This document shows positions 34,759 to 43,633 of a DNA stretch of 64,000 bases, in pieces; within the stretch, counting starts at the first letter, position 1; every line of letters begins with the position of its first letter. The notes beneath the pieces are model-generated. The model did not search any database. It was not told where the DNA came from and worked only from the letters and a program-made list of their open reading frames with translations. This DNA is from Xanthomonas sp. 3793 (GTDB lineage: Bacteria > Pseudomonadota > Gammaproteobacteria > Xanthomonadales > Xanthomonadaceae): the NCBI RefSeq assembly GCF_024806835.1, contig NZ_JANTYU010000006.1, positions 186,001-250,000 of the forward strand. The letters run 5' to 3'. The translations under genes and the position numbers were made by a program.

Positions 34759-36369
34759 ATGCAGAGCCTGTTCGAAGTGGTGGTGCAGCGGCTGGCGATG
34801 ACCAGCCTGCAATCGGCCGCGCTGGTGGCAGTGGTGTGGCTGCTGTGCAAGGCCATGCCGCGCCTGCCGGCGTCCACGCAATGCTGGCTGTGGTGGATGG
34901 TGGGTCTGCAGGCGGTACTGGGCCTGTTCGTGGCGCCGGTCGAGCTGGCGGTATTGCCGGCTGCCGCGCCGGTGGCGCAGGCGGTAGGGGCGAGGGTGAC
35001 GGCCCTGCCGAGTGCCTCGCCATCGCTGTGGGTCCGTTGGGTGGTGGCGGCCTGGTTGGCCGGTGTGGTGGTGATGCTGGCGCGTAGCGCCGTGGCGTGG
35101 CGCATCAGCCGCCGCCAGGTGCAGGCCACCGAGCCGTGCACCGACCAGGCGCTGCTGGCGGCCCTGCAACTGGCCGCCGATGCGCACGGCCTGCGCCATG
35201 CGCCGCCGTTGCGCCTGAGCGCGCAGATCGATTCGCCGCAACTCATCGGCCTGTGGCGGCCGGTGCTGCTGCTGCCGTCCCGCCGCCTGGCCAGCATCAG
35301 CGACGATGAGCTGGACATGGCGCTGACCCATGAGCTGGTGCATCTGCGTCGGCAGGATCTGCTGTGGGGACTGCTGCCGGCACTGGCGCAGCACCTGTTC
35401 TTCTTCCATCCGCTGCTGCATCTGGCTGCGCGCGAATACGCCATCGCCCGCGAAGCCGCCTGCGATGCGGCGGTGGTCGCCGGCCACGTGCGCTGCCGTC
35501 ACGACTATGGCCGCCTGCTGGTCAGCCTTGGGGTGTCCGCAGCGCCGGTGGCCGGGGTGTCCAGCGCATCGCCAAGTTTTCTGAGCCTCAAGCGCCGCCT
35601 GATCATGTTGCAGAACACCAACGCCACGCCGGGGTGGGGCGCGCGCGCGCTGGTCGCCGTGGCGGTCCTGGGGGTGGCACCGCTGCGCCTGGTCGCCATG
35701 CCCGCGCCGCTGCCGTCGCCCGCGCTGCAGCCGATCGTGGTCACGGCCAGCGCAGCGCCGGCAATGCCGCACGGCATGCGCCGTGCCGATGGCGCCGAGC
35801 AACTGCACGTGCAGGCAGCGCCCGCCGCACCGGCCATGCCGGCCGCCCCTGCGGCACCGGCAAACGGCGTGCTGGCGGGTGTGCTGGATGCGCCGGACGC
35901 GCAAGACAGCTGGCAGATGGATGCCACCGGCTGGGATGCCGACGCACAGCAACGCGTACGCGACGCCATCGACGAGGCCACCCGCAGCGCGAAGGCTGCC
36001 GAGGTGGAAGCGCGCGCCGCCGCACAGCAGGCGATCGACGCGAGCGACCTGCATGCACAGATGCGGCAGGACGAGCTGCAGGCGGCGCAGGACGCATTGG
36101 CGCAGGCACGCGAGCAACTGGACTCGCTGGGACCAGAGTTGGAGCAGGCCAAGCAGGACGCCCAGCAGCAGGTGCGCGAAGCGGCGCAGCAGATCCGTGA
36201 GGTGGCGCTGCAACAACGCAACGCGCAGTACGCCTATGTCGCCGCCGCGCGTCAGGCCGCCGAGTTGAGCCGCCATCAGGCCGAAATGGACAAGGAAGCT
36301 GCACGCCAGGACCGCCTCAACGCCGCGCGTGCCCAACCTTCGGCTGCGGGCACGGACGAAGACAACTAG
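34759..36369 (+). CDS. BlaR1-like M56 membrane metallopeptidase
   Basis: 536 aa. N-terminal membrane segments are followed by the cytoplasmic zinc site HELVHLRRQD (HExxH), then REYAIAREAACDAAVV, the M56 domain of BlaR1/MecR1-type sensors. A further hydrophobic segment (WGARALVAVAVLGVAPL) precedes a long Ala/Gln/Glu-rich, apparently coiled-coil tail (about residues 390-520). There is no penicillin-binding sensor domain, so the signal is probably not a beta-lactam. It presumably cleaves or inactivates the BlaI-type repressor encoded just upstream. Confidence 0.85.
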   Translation: MQSLFEVVVQRLAMTSLQSAALVAVVWLLCKAMPRLPASTQCWLWWMVGLQAVLGLFVAPVELAVLPAAAPVAQAVGARVTALPSASPSLWVRWVVAAWLAGVVVMLARSAVAWRISRRQVQATEPCTDQALLAALQLAADAHGLRHAPPLRLSAQIDSPQLIGLWRPVLLLPSRRLASISDDELDMALTHELVHLRRQDLLWGLLPALAQHLFFFHPLLHLAAREYAIAREAACDAAVVAGHVRCRHDYGRLLVSLGVSAAPVAGVSSASPSFLSLKRRLIMLQNTNATPGWGARALVAVAVLGVAPLRLVAMPAPLPSPALQPIVVTASAAPAMPHGMRRADGAEQLHVQAAPAAPAMPAAPAAPANGVLAGVLDAPDAQDSWQMDATGWDADAQQRVRDAIDEATRSAKAAEVEARAAAQQAIDASDLHAQMRQDELQAAQDALAQAREQLDSLGPELEQAKQDAQQQVREAAQQIREVALQQRNAQYAYVAAARQAAELSRHQAEMDKEAARQDRLNAARAQPSAAGTDEDN

Positions 36370-36385
36370 AGACCTGCATCACCAC

Positions 36386-36413
36386 GGCGCGCATTGCCCT
36401 GGCAGTGCGCGCC
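36386..36413. terminator. stem-loop 3' of the M56 gene (no U-tract)
   Basis: GGCGCGCATTGC (36386-36397) pairs with GCAGTGCGCGCC (36402-36413) with one mismatch around a CCTG loop. It begins 17 nt after the M56 stop. It lacks a run of Ts, so it may act as a 3' stabilising hairpin rather than an intrinsic terminator. The rest of 36414-36660 holds nothing I can support. Confidence 0.4.
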
Positions 36414-36660
36414 AGATGGATCAACGCGTCGAGCACCAACCAAGCGTGAGGCAAGGCCTGCAGTCGTCAGGTGGGCGGCGCCGTGGCTGGCAGGCATGGC
36501 GCTGGTGATCGCCGATCGCCGATTGTCCTGCGCCTGCGGCGACCGGCGTGTCAGCACCGCAGCCTGTCGCCGGGCCTGACAGCGCCGGCAGCCGCTGGAT
36601 CGTCCACTGACAGTGCAGGCGTTGCGTCACCGCTCCACCCGATCGACCGTTCCATCTATC

Positions 36661-36680
36661 GCGACCACTGCAGTGATCGC
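36661..36680. promoter_or_regulatory. imperfect palindrome upstream of a secreted-protein gene
   Basis: GCGACCACTGCAGTGATCGC is symmetric at 18 of 20 positions around CACTGCAGTG. It lies about 170 bp before ATG 36853 in an otherwise gene-free interval. It could be an operator, but it does not match the BlaI-type box at 34309-34353. Confidence 0.25.
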
Positions 36681-36852
36681 GCACACCACCTGGCGCCGTA
36701 CCCACTCGGGCGGGTCAGGCCACGCGCCCGCTCATCGACTCAGCACGTGTCGACGCAACCAGCGTCGGCAACGCCGTGGCCGTGTGTTCGCTGTTCCCCA
36801 TCCGCCTGGCCGCGACCGGCCGGCGGCACCCAAGTCCCCAAGGAGATCGCAC

Positions 36853-37848
36853 ATGCATCAGATCACGTTCCCACCACGGCGCCTGCGCAGTGCCTTGCTG
36901 CTTGCCCTCGGCGCGCTCGCTGCGCCCATGCTGATGGCAGCACCGGCAGCACCGGCAGCACCGGCAGCACCAACAGCAGCAACACCTACAGCAACAGCAA
37001 CAGGACCATCCAGAACAACATTACCGGCAGTGGCAGCCAACGCAGCCGCGATGCCGCTACTGCCCGCGCCGGCGCATCTCGCTGCGCCACCTGCGCCACG
37101 TGCAGCTCCGGCATTTGCGCCCGGTGCTGCGCTGGTCGCTCCTTCGCCGCCATCGGCCTCTGCCACTTCCGTCGCAGCACCGGTACCGGCCGCGCCTGCA
37201 CAGCCCGCGCATCCACCTGCCCGTCCCGCTCCGCCCGCTGCGCCGATCTTTCCAGTAATGCCCGCACCTAGGTCTGCGCTGTCGACGCCACGCCGAAGGC
37301 ACCTCGTATCCGGCGCCATATCGACCAAAGCCGCTTGCCACAGCAGCGCGCAGGACGCCCAGGACGATGGCGATGCCTATGTGCTGGTGCAGGGCGAGCG
37401 CCATCTGATGCACGGCACCACCGACGATCTGCAGACCGCGCGTCGCTACACCAACGCCAATGGCTGGGTGCTGTGGTTCCGGGCCAACGGCGTGCAATAC
37501 GTCGTGCGCGATCCGGGCCTGCTGCATCGGCTGCGCACCGGCTATGCACGCAGCCTGCAACTGCGCGCGGCCCAGGACAGGTTGCAAGCGCGCCAGCAGG
37601 CGCTTGCCGCGCAGCTGGCCGCATCCGCAGTCGGTCTGCCCGCGGCATCCGAGGCGACAGCGGCGCAACCGGCACAGGGCGCTGCCAGCGACACCCAGGC
37701 CCTGGTAGAGCAGCAGCGCCTGTTGACGCAAAGGCAGGCCGTGCTGGCCAGCAAGCAGGCCGGCGCCACGCGGCTGGCCACTCGCCAGGCGCTGAGCATC
37801 CTGCGCGAGGCACTTGCCAGCGGCCGGGCGACGCGGGTGACGGGTTGA
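36853..37848 (+). CDS. secreted hypothetical protein, paralogue 1
   Basis: 331 aa with a Sec signal peptide (FPPRRLRSALLLALGALAAPMLMA). Residues about 25-150 are Ala/Pro-rich, including nonamer-encoded APA repeats, followed by a conserved domain: YVLVQGERHLMHGTT, then VLWFRANGVQYVVRDPGLL. The C-terminal third is Gln/Ala-rich and probably coiled coil. The 331-aa product shares the MHG(T/S)(T/D)DL and LWFR...YVVRDP blocks with the next gene. RBS AAGGAG precedes ATG 36853. No function is known to me; the position behind a BlaI/M56 pair suggests an envelope stress response. Confidence 0.75.
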   Translation: MHQITFPPRRLRSALLLALGALAAPMLMAAPAAPAAPAAPTAATPTATATGPSRTTLPAVAANAAAMPLLPAPAHLAAPPAPRAAPAFAPGAALVAPSPPSASATSVAAPVPAAPAQPAHPPARPAPPAAPIFPVMPAPRSALSTPRRRHLVSGAISTKAACHSSAQDAQDDGDAYVLVQGERHLMHGTTDDLQTARRYTNANGWVLWFRANGVQYVVRDPGLLHRLRTGYARSLQLRAAQDRLQARQQALAAQLAASAVGLPAASEATAAQPAQGAASDTQALVEQQRLLTQRQAVLASKQAGATRLATRQALSILREALASGRATRVTG

Positions 37849-38148
37849 GCGCTGCAGGAGCAAACAGGCATGGACGCAGCTTGCGGCTACCGCTGCGTTC
37901 TTCGGCGGCGCAACGTGCTGCTGCGGGCAGTGCGCCACGCCTGCAACGCCACGCATGTTTCCAGACAGCACCGGCACAAGGAACGGCAAGCAACGCTTGT
38001 TGGGGACCACGAAACCGCATGCGCGAGAACCCTGCAGTTGCCCCTGCTGCGCAGCATTGCAATCGGTAGCGCTGCACGAGGACGCAGTGCGTAGCACCTG
38101 CGCATCACACGACAGATTTGCCCACCTTATCCACACAAGGACATTCCC
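37849..38148. other. intergenic region between the paralogues, no supported gene
   Basis: About 300 bp with a small open frame on the plus strand (74 codons) that has no family motif and no convincing ribosome site. I see no terminator or operator I can defend. Confidence 0.4.
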
Positions 38149-38997
38149 ATGCTGCACATTCCCCCTGCATCGACGCGCGCTGGCGTGGCGGCCATCCTGG
38201 CGATCGCGCTCACCAGCGTGCTGACGCCATGTCTGGCCGCACGATCAGCCGGTCAACCCGCGCCTGCACCGGTGCCCGGTACGCAGACACCGGGCATCGC
38301 ATCTGCCGCAGTCGCTGCAGTTGCCGCGACCGCGATGCCCGTCGCGCCGCACGCGCCGGCGACACCCACGCGCACGCCGTCCAGCGACGTGACCACTTAC
38401 GGCCAACTCACGCTGTCCGATCACCCCGGCCAGGAGGCGTACGTACTGATGGACGGCGGCCAGGCCCTGATGCACGGCTCCACCGAAGACCTGGCCCACG
38501 CACGTCGCCTGGCCGGCAGCACCGGCGCATTGCTGTGGTTTCGTAGCGGCGGCAAGAGCTACGTGGTGCGCGATCCGGCCACCCTGCAGCGCATCCGTGT
38601 GCTGTACGCACCGGTCAGCCAGCTGGGTCAGGCCCAAGGCGCGCTGGGCGAGCGGCAGGGCCGGCTCGGCGAGCAGCAAGCGGTGCTGGGGACGCAGATG
38701 GCCGCCGTGGCCGCACGCGATGCGGCCGCTGCCGTTGCGCAGGCGCGCGCGTCGCTGGCACGCGACCATGCGGCGGCGCGCACCACCACGCCCGTCGCGC
38801 AGCAAGCCAACGCCGCCAGCCAGCGCAGCACCCGGCAGCAGATCGAGGCATTGGCCACGCAACAGCAAGCGCTCGCCGCGCAGCAGGCCGATCTGGCCAC
38901 GCAGCAGGCGGCGGCAAGCGCGCGTGCAGACGGCCAGGCGCGGCAGGTCATGCGCGAGGCCCTCCGGAACGGCCTGGCAAGCCCTGTGGCGCGGTGA
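38149..38997 (+). CDS. secreted hypothetical protein, paralogue 2
   Basis: 282 aa with a signal peptide (AGVAAILAIALTSVLTPCLA). It shares with its upstream neighbour the block AYVLMDGGQALMHGSTEDLAHARRLA and the block LLWFRSGGKSYVVRDPATLQRIR. Gln/Ala-rich tails follow. The N-terminal Pro/Ala linker is shorter here. The two are diverged paralogues, not recent copies. The domain is unrecognised; the C-terminus (QQQALAAQQADLATQQ) is a probable coiled coil. Confidence 0.7.
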   Translation: MLHIPPASTRAGVAAILAIALTSVLTPCLAARSAGQPAPAPVPGTQTPGIASAAVAAVAATAMPVAPHAPATPTRTPSSDVTTYGQLTLSDHPGQEAYVLMDGGQALMHGSTEDLAHARRLAGSTGALLWFRSGGKSYVVRDPATLQRIRVLYAPVSQLGQAQGALGERQGRLGEQQAVLGTQMAAVAARDAAAAVAQARASLARDHAAARTTTPVAQQANAASQRSTRQQIEALATQQQALAAQQADLATQQAAASARADGQARQVMREALRNGLASPVAR

Positions 38998-39054
38998 TCG
39001 CGGCGGCCGCGGTTCGCCGATACTGCAGAGCATTGGCGCAAAAGCGAGCAGGCG

Positions 39055-40170
39055 ATGACGTACCGGGTGGTGGTGTTGGGCGGCTATGGGCACTTCGGTG
39101 CGCGCATCGTGCGGGCGCTGGCCGCGCTGCCGCACCTGCATGTCATTGCCGCCGGGCGTCATCCCGGCGCGATCGCGGCAACCTGGCCCGAGGCTGCGCC
39201 CGGTCGTATTTCCGCATGCCGGCTGGATAGCACTGCCGACGATTTCGCCACGCGCCTGGCAGCCACCGCAGCCGATGTGGTGGTGCACACCGCCGGGCCG
39301 TTCCAGGGCCAGGACCACGCAGTGGCGCGGTGCTGCCTGCAGGCAGGCATGCACTACATCGACCTGGCCGACGGCCGCGCGTTCGTGCGCGACTTCCCGG
39401 CCGCCTTGCATGCGCTGGCACAGCAGGCCGGCCGCGTGGCGATCAGCGGTGCCAGCACCTTGCCCGCGTTGTCCAGCGCGGTGGTGGATGCGCTGTTGCC
39501 GCGCTTCTCGACCCTGCATGCCATCGGCATGGTGATCGCGCCCGCGCAGGGCACGCCGCTGGGGCTGGCCACCGTACGCGCGGTGCTGTCGTACTGCGGC
39601 ACGCCGTTTACCTGGTGGAGCGAGGGCCGCTGGCAGACCGTGGTGGGGTGGGCGGGGCCGCAGCGCGTGCAGTTCGCACAGCTGGCACCGCGCCTGGCAT
39701 CGCCCTGCGATGTACCCGACCACGACCTGCTGCCGCAGCGCTACCCCGGCGTGCGCAGCGTGCAGTTCCGCGCCGCGCTGGAGGTGACGTTCCTGCAGCG
39801 CTGCCTGGCCGCCCTGGCCTGGTTACGCCAGCGCGGCGTGCCGTTGCCGATGTCGCGCCTGGCGCAAGCGCTCGCACGTGCGGGGCGCTGGTTCGATCGC
39901 TTCGGCACCGACCTGGGCGGCATGCGCGTGGAGCTGGCCGGCGAGCGCGATGGACAGCCGCTCACCGTGCGTTGGGATCTCACCGCGGCGATGTTGCACG
40001 GACCGGAGATCCCCTGTTTTGCCGCGATCCTGCTGGTGCGCAAACTTGCGGCAGGGCAGGCGATGCCAAGCGGTGCGTACGCCTGCATGGGCCTGCTGAC
40101 CTTGGCCGAGTTCGAGCAGGAATTCGACGCATGGCAGATGACCACCGAAGTGACGCAGACGTGGCAGTGA
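39055..40170 (+). CDS. saccharopine dehydrogenase-like NAD(P)-binding protein
   Basis: 371 aa. The N-terminal Rossmann motif is VVVLGGYGHFGARIVRAL, followed by a VVVHTAGPFQGQDHAVARCC segment and a YIDLADGRAFV strand, as in Sacchrp_dh_NADP proteins. A C-terminal membrane-associated domain common in this family is not obvious. The RBS is weak. It lies 57 bp after the second secreted paralogue on the same strand, so it may belong to the same transcript. Substrate unknown. Confidence 0.8.
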   Translation: MTYRVVVLGGYGHFGARIVRALAALPHLHVIAAGRHPGAIAATWPEAAPGRISACRLDSTADDFATRLAATAADVVVHTAGPFQGQDHAVARCCLQAGMHYIDLADGRAFVRDFPAALHALAQQAGRVAISGASTLPALSSAVVDALLPRFSTLHAIGMVIAPAQGTPLGLATVRAVLSYCGTPFTWWSEGRWQTVVGWAGPQRVQFAQLAPRLASPCDVPDHDLLPQRYPGVRSVQFRAALEVTFLQRCLAALAWLRQRGVPLPMSRLAQALARAGRWFDRFGTDLGGMRVELAGERDGQPLTVRWDLTAAMLHGPEIPCFAAILLVRKLAAGQAMPSGAYACMGLLTLAEFEQEFDAWQMTTEVTQTWQ

Positions 40171-40375
40171 CCGCCTGCCGCCAACCGCCAACCGCTCTCG
40201 CCACCCCACGCGTCACAAGCATCGGGACTGCACAGCGTCGAGTACGTAACGCTGTGCATCCGCTGGTGAGAGGCGACATCGCTTGCGTGCCGGCGGGCTT
40301 TGGCCGCACGAGGAGCGGCTTCCAGTGTCGTGCGGCAGGTACGCAACAAGCTGCCGCAGATGGCGTGTTTCAACC

Positions 40376-41161
40376 TCACACCTCCCGCACCGTCCGAAAC
40401 GCCTCCATATCCGCAAACGTGCAAAAGTGAAACCGCGGGATGGTGATCGGGCCCGCTGCCGCCAGTCGCTTGAGCCAGTTGCCCACTGCAACGCGGTAGG
40501 CGGCCTGTTCTGCGCGATCGAGCGTCTGGCACAGGTAGGCCAGCGAGATATGAAACTGGAAATTGACGTAGTCCGGGCGCTGCAGGCGGGTCAGCGTCAT
40601 CAGCGCCTGGCGCGCGGCTTCCAGGCGCTGTGCGGTCTGCGTATCGGCAGGGCGCAGCGGGATGAGCAGGTTGTCGTTGTTGCCGGTCCTGGCCGCAGCC
40701 GGATTCACCATAAAGCTGCACGCACCCAGCGGCGCCGCCGTGCGTTGCCTCAGCCGCGCAAGAAACTCCGCATGGATGTCGCTCAAGGCCACATCGCGCG
40801 CCAGGTCGCCTGGCCACGGCCCGCTTGCGCGGTCGATCTCGTTGACCCCGCCCAGCAGGGTGGCGTGATAACTGCTGGGCGGCAGCAGCGCGAACTTGTT
40901 CGCGAAGCCGTGCCCGGGTAGCTCGCGGTAGATATCCAGCACCCGGTCGAAACTGTCGTAGCCATCGCCCTGTTGCTGGAGATGGCCCAGAAACGTATTG
41001 CCGGCAAATGCCATCGGCCGGCGCGAGCGCAAGAACTTGCGCCCGAGATCCGGCGGCGGTGTGGCGCTTGATGCGGGCAAGGCCGAGCCCAGCAGCGAGG
41101 CGCCAGCCGCGGCCGCTACCAGGCGACGTCGGCTGATGCGTGTATCCAACAATGACGGCAT
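40376..41161 (-). CDS. Tat-exported 2H phosphoesterase-like protein (DUF1868)
   Basis: 261 aa from ATG 41161. The N-terminus ISRRRLVAAAAGASLLGSALPA is a twin-arginine signal. Two H-x-T/S motifs follow, YHATLLGG and FHISLAYL, the paired catalytic motifs of the 2H phosphoesterase superfamily. These enzymes act on cyclic-phosphate or 2',5'-linked RNA ends or on related nucleotides. Export of such an enzyme in the folded state is uncommon. A second long frame starts far upstream but lacks the signal, so 41161 is preferred. Confidence 0.8.
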   Translation of the reverse strand: MPSLLDTRISRRRLVAAAAGASLLGSALPASSATPPPDLGRKFLRSRRPMAFAGNTFLGHLQQQGDGYDSFDRVLDIYRELPGHGFANKFALLPPSSYHATLLGGVNEIDRASGPWPGDLARDVALSDIHAEFLARLRQRTAAPLGACSFMVNPAAARTGNNDNLLIPLRPADTQTAQRLEAARQALMTLTRLQRPDYVNFQFHISLAYLCQTLDRAEQAAYRVAVGNWLKRLAAAGPITIPRFHFCTFADMEAFRTVREV

Positions 41162-41824
41162 GCGGCAATCCTTCAAATTCCATGTCAAGCCACGACATGC
41201 GCGATAACCCCGGCCACGTCGCAGTGCATTGGTGTGTATCGATAGCGGCGCTTGCGGCGAGCTGACGAACCGACAACGGCCGGCAGCGCAGCGCGGCGGC
41301 GATGACGCGCTGCACACGAGCCAGTGGGCAGGCCTGCAAGATGCCGGCAAACACCGCTGCAAATGGAACCGCCACGGCAAGCCTAGGACTGCCGGTAAAA
41401 ACGCATATGACAACGCACCGTCTTTCGCCATGAACCCGCTGTCTTCTTCGCGAATGCGGCGATGCCTTCGTGTTGCAGCTTTTGTGGGCCCGGGCGAGCA
41501 GGTGGATGCAGGTGTAGTGTGGCCGGTCCATCCGAAGGCCGCCGATGACACGACAACCCGACGCACCGCCGCCGCATTGCGTCTTACACATCCGGCGAAC
41601 GTTGCGGAGGGACAGAGCGCTGGCCCTCGCACAACGAGCGATCGCACCTGCGCATGCCGATGCCGATCACCACGTTCGACACAACGCGCACGCGGCTGCG
41701 CTTCCATGACAGGCGACAGAAGAGGGCGCCCCGGTGCCGGGCAAACATCCACCCACGCACCGCATCGCCGATATCCGGATCCGACCCGATCCGACGCCAA
41801 CGCGCCTCGCGCTCGCCCAGAGGG
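41162..41824. other. intergenic region, no supported gene
   Basis: About 660 bp between the phosphoesterase gene and the end of the MrfB gene. Several long frames are open on both strands, but they have no motif and no ribosome site I trust. No repeat or terminator was found. Confidence 0.45.
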
Positions 41825-43633
41825 CTACACCGACTCCATCAACGGAATCACTTCCCGGTCCTGCGCCTCCACCTCCACCAGCCGCTGCATCAGCAGCGAC
41901 AGCGTCACCACGTCCTGGTGGTTGTGGTCGGCCACCCGGCGCAGGTTGCGTGCGCTGCCGCCGCGCAGATAGCTCAGCCATGCCGCCGGCGCTTCGGAGC
42001 CGGGCAGGTCGTCCTCGCGCACCACGCGCAGCAGCTGCCGCTCGATGGTGGAGAGCTTGCAGTTCTCCCAGGTGCCGCGATACCGGCGGCGGGTGGGGAA
42101 CAACAGATCCACGTGATCCAACGCGGAAATCGGGTCGCCGCGTCGCGCCAGCCGGTACCGCGTCTTCAACAGCGGCGCGTCATAGCAGCGGCCGTTGTAG
42201 CTGGACAACACCGTGCGCGGCGTGAGCCAGGTACGGAACAGATCCAGCATGGCGCTCTCGGCGGCCATCGTGGACATCATCAGCTGGCGCACGCGCAGGC
42301 CGCTGCCTTGCACGGCATCGGTGCACCACTGCGCCACCCCGATCATGAAGGCGCGTGTGCCGGTGCCGCCGGCAAGGCCGGTGGTTTCGGTATCGAAGAA
42401 CAGCAGGTCCAGGGGGTCGACCGCGTCCTCGCGCTTGGCAAACGCCAGCGAGAGCGCTTGGCCGGGAATCGGCTGCGGCAGGAAGGCTTCGATCAGATGC
42501 AGGCCGGGTGCGATTTCGTCGCCGGGCAGCTGCCGATCGGTGGACGCCGCGCGTACTGGCGGATGCGTCGACACCGCACGTTCGCGCAGGCCGATCATCT
42601 TGCGCAAGCCGGCGATGTCGGTGCGTTGCTGCAGCGGCGGTGCCGTGGTTGTGTTGCGCGCTGCTGGCGAGCGGCTTGCGACATCTGTCTCCACGGCATC
42701 GATTGCCTCGACATCGACATCGACATCGACATCGACAGCGGATGACAACGCCGGATTGTGGCGCACATCGTGCTCCACCCACGCAAACACCGATGCCTCG
42801 CGCGCAGGCGGTGCAGGGGTGGGCGACAGCAAGGCGCGGCGCGTAAACGTCGGGGCGGCGGTCTGTGCGCGCACATCATGCGAGCGGCCGGCCATGGCAG
42901 CATCGCGTGCAGGCGCCGTATTGCGAGCAGGCGCGCGTGCAGCAGGTGACGCGGCGCTGGACACCGCAGCACGCTGCGCACGCGTCGGTATCGCTGCATC
43001 GTCCTTGCGCGATGCAGGTGTCAGCCCGCCGACCTGACGGCGCAGCAGGCGTAGACGTTCCGCACTGACGCCCGAGGCGCTGCCAGGTGCAGGCGTTGCC
43101 TGGTCCTGCGTTGGTGGCGTCGCAATGTCGGCAGCCACGTGCGCACCGCTTGCATGCGTACCGCCTGAGATAGCGCCAACCGTCGCCGTCTCAAGGTCTG
43201 CTCGCCTGAGCAAGGCCGGCTGCGTCTGTGGCGCAGACGGCTTGGTCGCGCGCGCGCTCGCCCATGCCGGCGCCACAGCGTTCACGTCGCTCTGCGTGAT
43301 CGTCGGCGTAGCAACGCGCAAGGCTTCAACACGGTGCGCTGCGTCCGCCTGACCTGGCTCATCCGACAACCGCAAGGCCGGCGTACATGCGGGCACATCG
43401 GCCGCAGCAGAGGTTGCGGCCGCTGGCACCATCGGCGCAGACGATGTGCCCGGCCTGGCTGCATCAACAGCTGTCTGCGGCATCTCACGCACAAGCGCGG
43501 CGTCGGCAGCTTTCGCACCCGCCGCTGCTGCAGCTTGCAGTGCATCGCTGTCAGCAACCACCACGGGCGCACGCACATCCGCATGCCCCGCCTGCCGACG
43601 CAGCAGCCGCAGCCGCTCTGCACTCACACTCAT
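41825..43633 (-). CDS. mrfB: MrfB-like DnaQ/RNase H-fold exonuclease with long N-terminal extension
   Basis: 602 aa. The C-terminal third is the exonuclease: DLLFFDTETTGL with the metal-binding Asp-x-Glu at about residues 414-416, LSSYNGRCYDAPLL and the NHQDVVTL segment, as in YprB/MrfB. The first 350 residues are a low-complexity Ala/Pro/Thr-rich extension. Within it SAERLRLLRRQ occurs twice, at 4-14 and 190-200. Start ATG 43633 overlaps the helicase stop (ATGA). MrfB works with MrfA in mitomycin-type lesion repair in Bacillus, and the pair here is expected to do the same. Confidence 0.85.
   Translation of the reverse strand: MSVSAERLRLLRRQAGHADVRAPVVVADSDALQAAAAAGAKAADAALVREMPQTAVDAARPGTSSAPMVPAAATSAAADVPACTPALRLSDEPGQADAAHRVEALRVATPTITQSDVNAVAPAWASARATKPSAPQTQPALLRRADLETATVGAISGGTHASGAHVAADIATPPTQDQATPAPGSASGVSAERLRLLRRQVGGLTPASRKDDAAIPTRAQRAAVSSAASPAARAPARNTAPARDAAMAGRSHDVRAQTAAPTFTRRALLSPTPAPPAREASVFAWVEHDVRHNPALSSAVDVDVDVDVEAIDAVETDVASRSPAARNTTTAPPLQQRTDIAGLRKMIGLRERAVSTHPPVRAASTDRQLPGDEIAPGLHLIEAFLPQPIPGQALSLAFAKREDAVDPLDLLFFDTETTGLAGGTGTRAFMIGVAQWCTDAVQGSGLRVRQLMMSTMAAESAMLDLFRTWLTPRTVLSSYNGRCYDAPLLKTRYRLARRGDPISALDHVDLLFPTRRRYRGTWENCKLSTIERQLLRVVREDDLPGSEAPAAWLSYLRGGSARNLRRVADHNHQDVVTLSLLMQRLVEVEAQDREVIPLMESV
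42709..42737 (-). repeat. in-frame hexamer microsatellite (CGACAT) in the MrfB gene
   Basis: About five tandem CGACAT units (plus strand) encode Asp-Val repeats (residues 300-308) in the N-terminal linker. A unit gained or lost changes the protein by two residues without a frameshift. Confidence 0.8.

Noticed and set aside
42709-42737. CGACAT repeat as a CRISPR or regulatory array
   Set aside because: Units are 6 bp, tandem without spacers and in frame in a coding gene.
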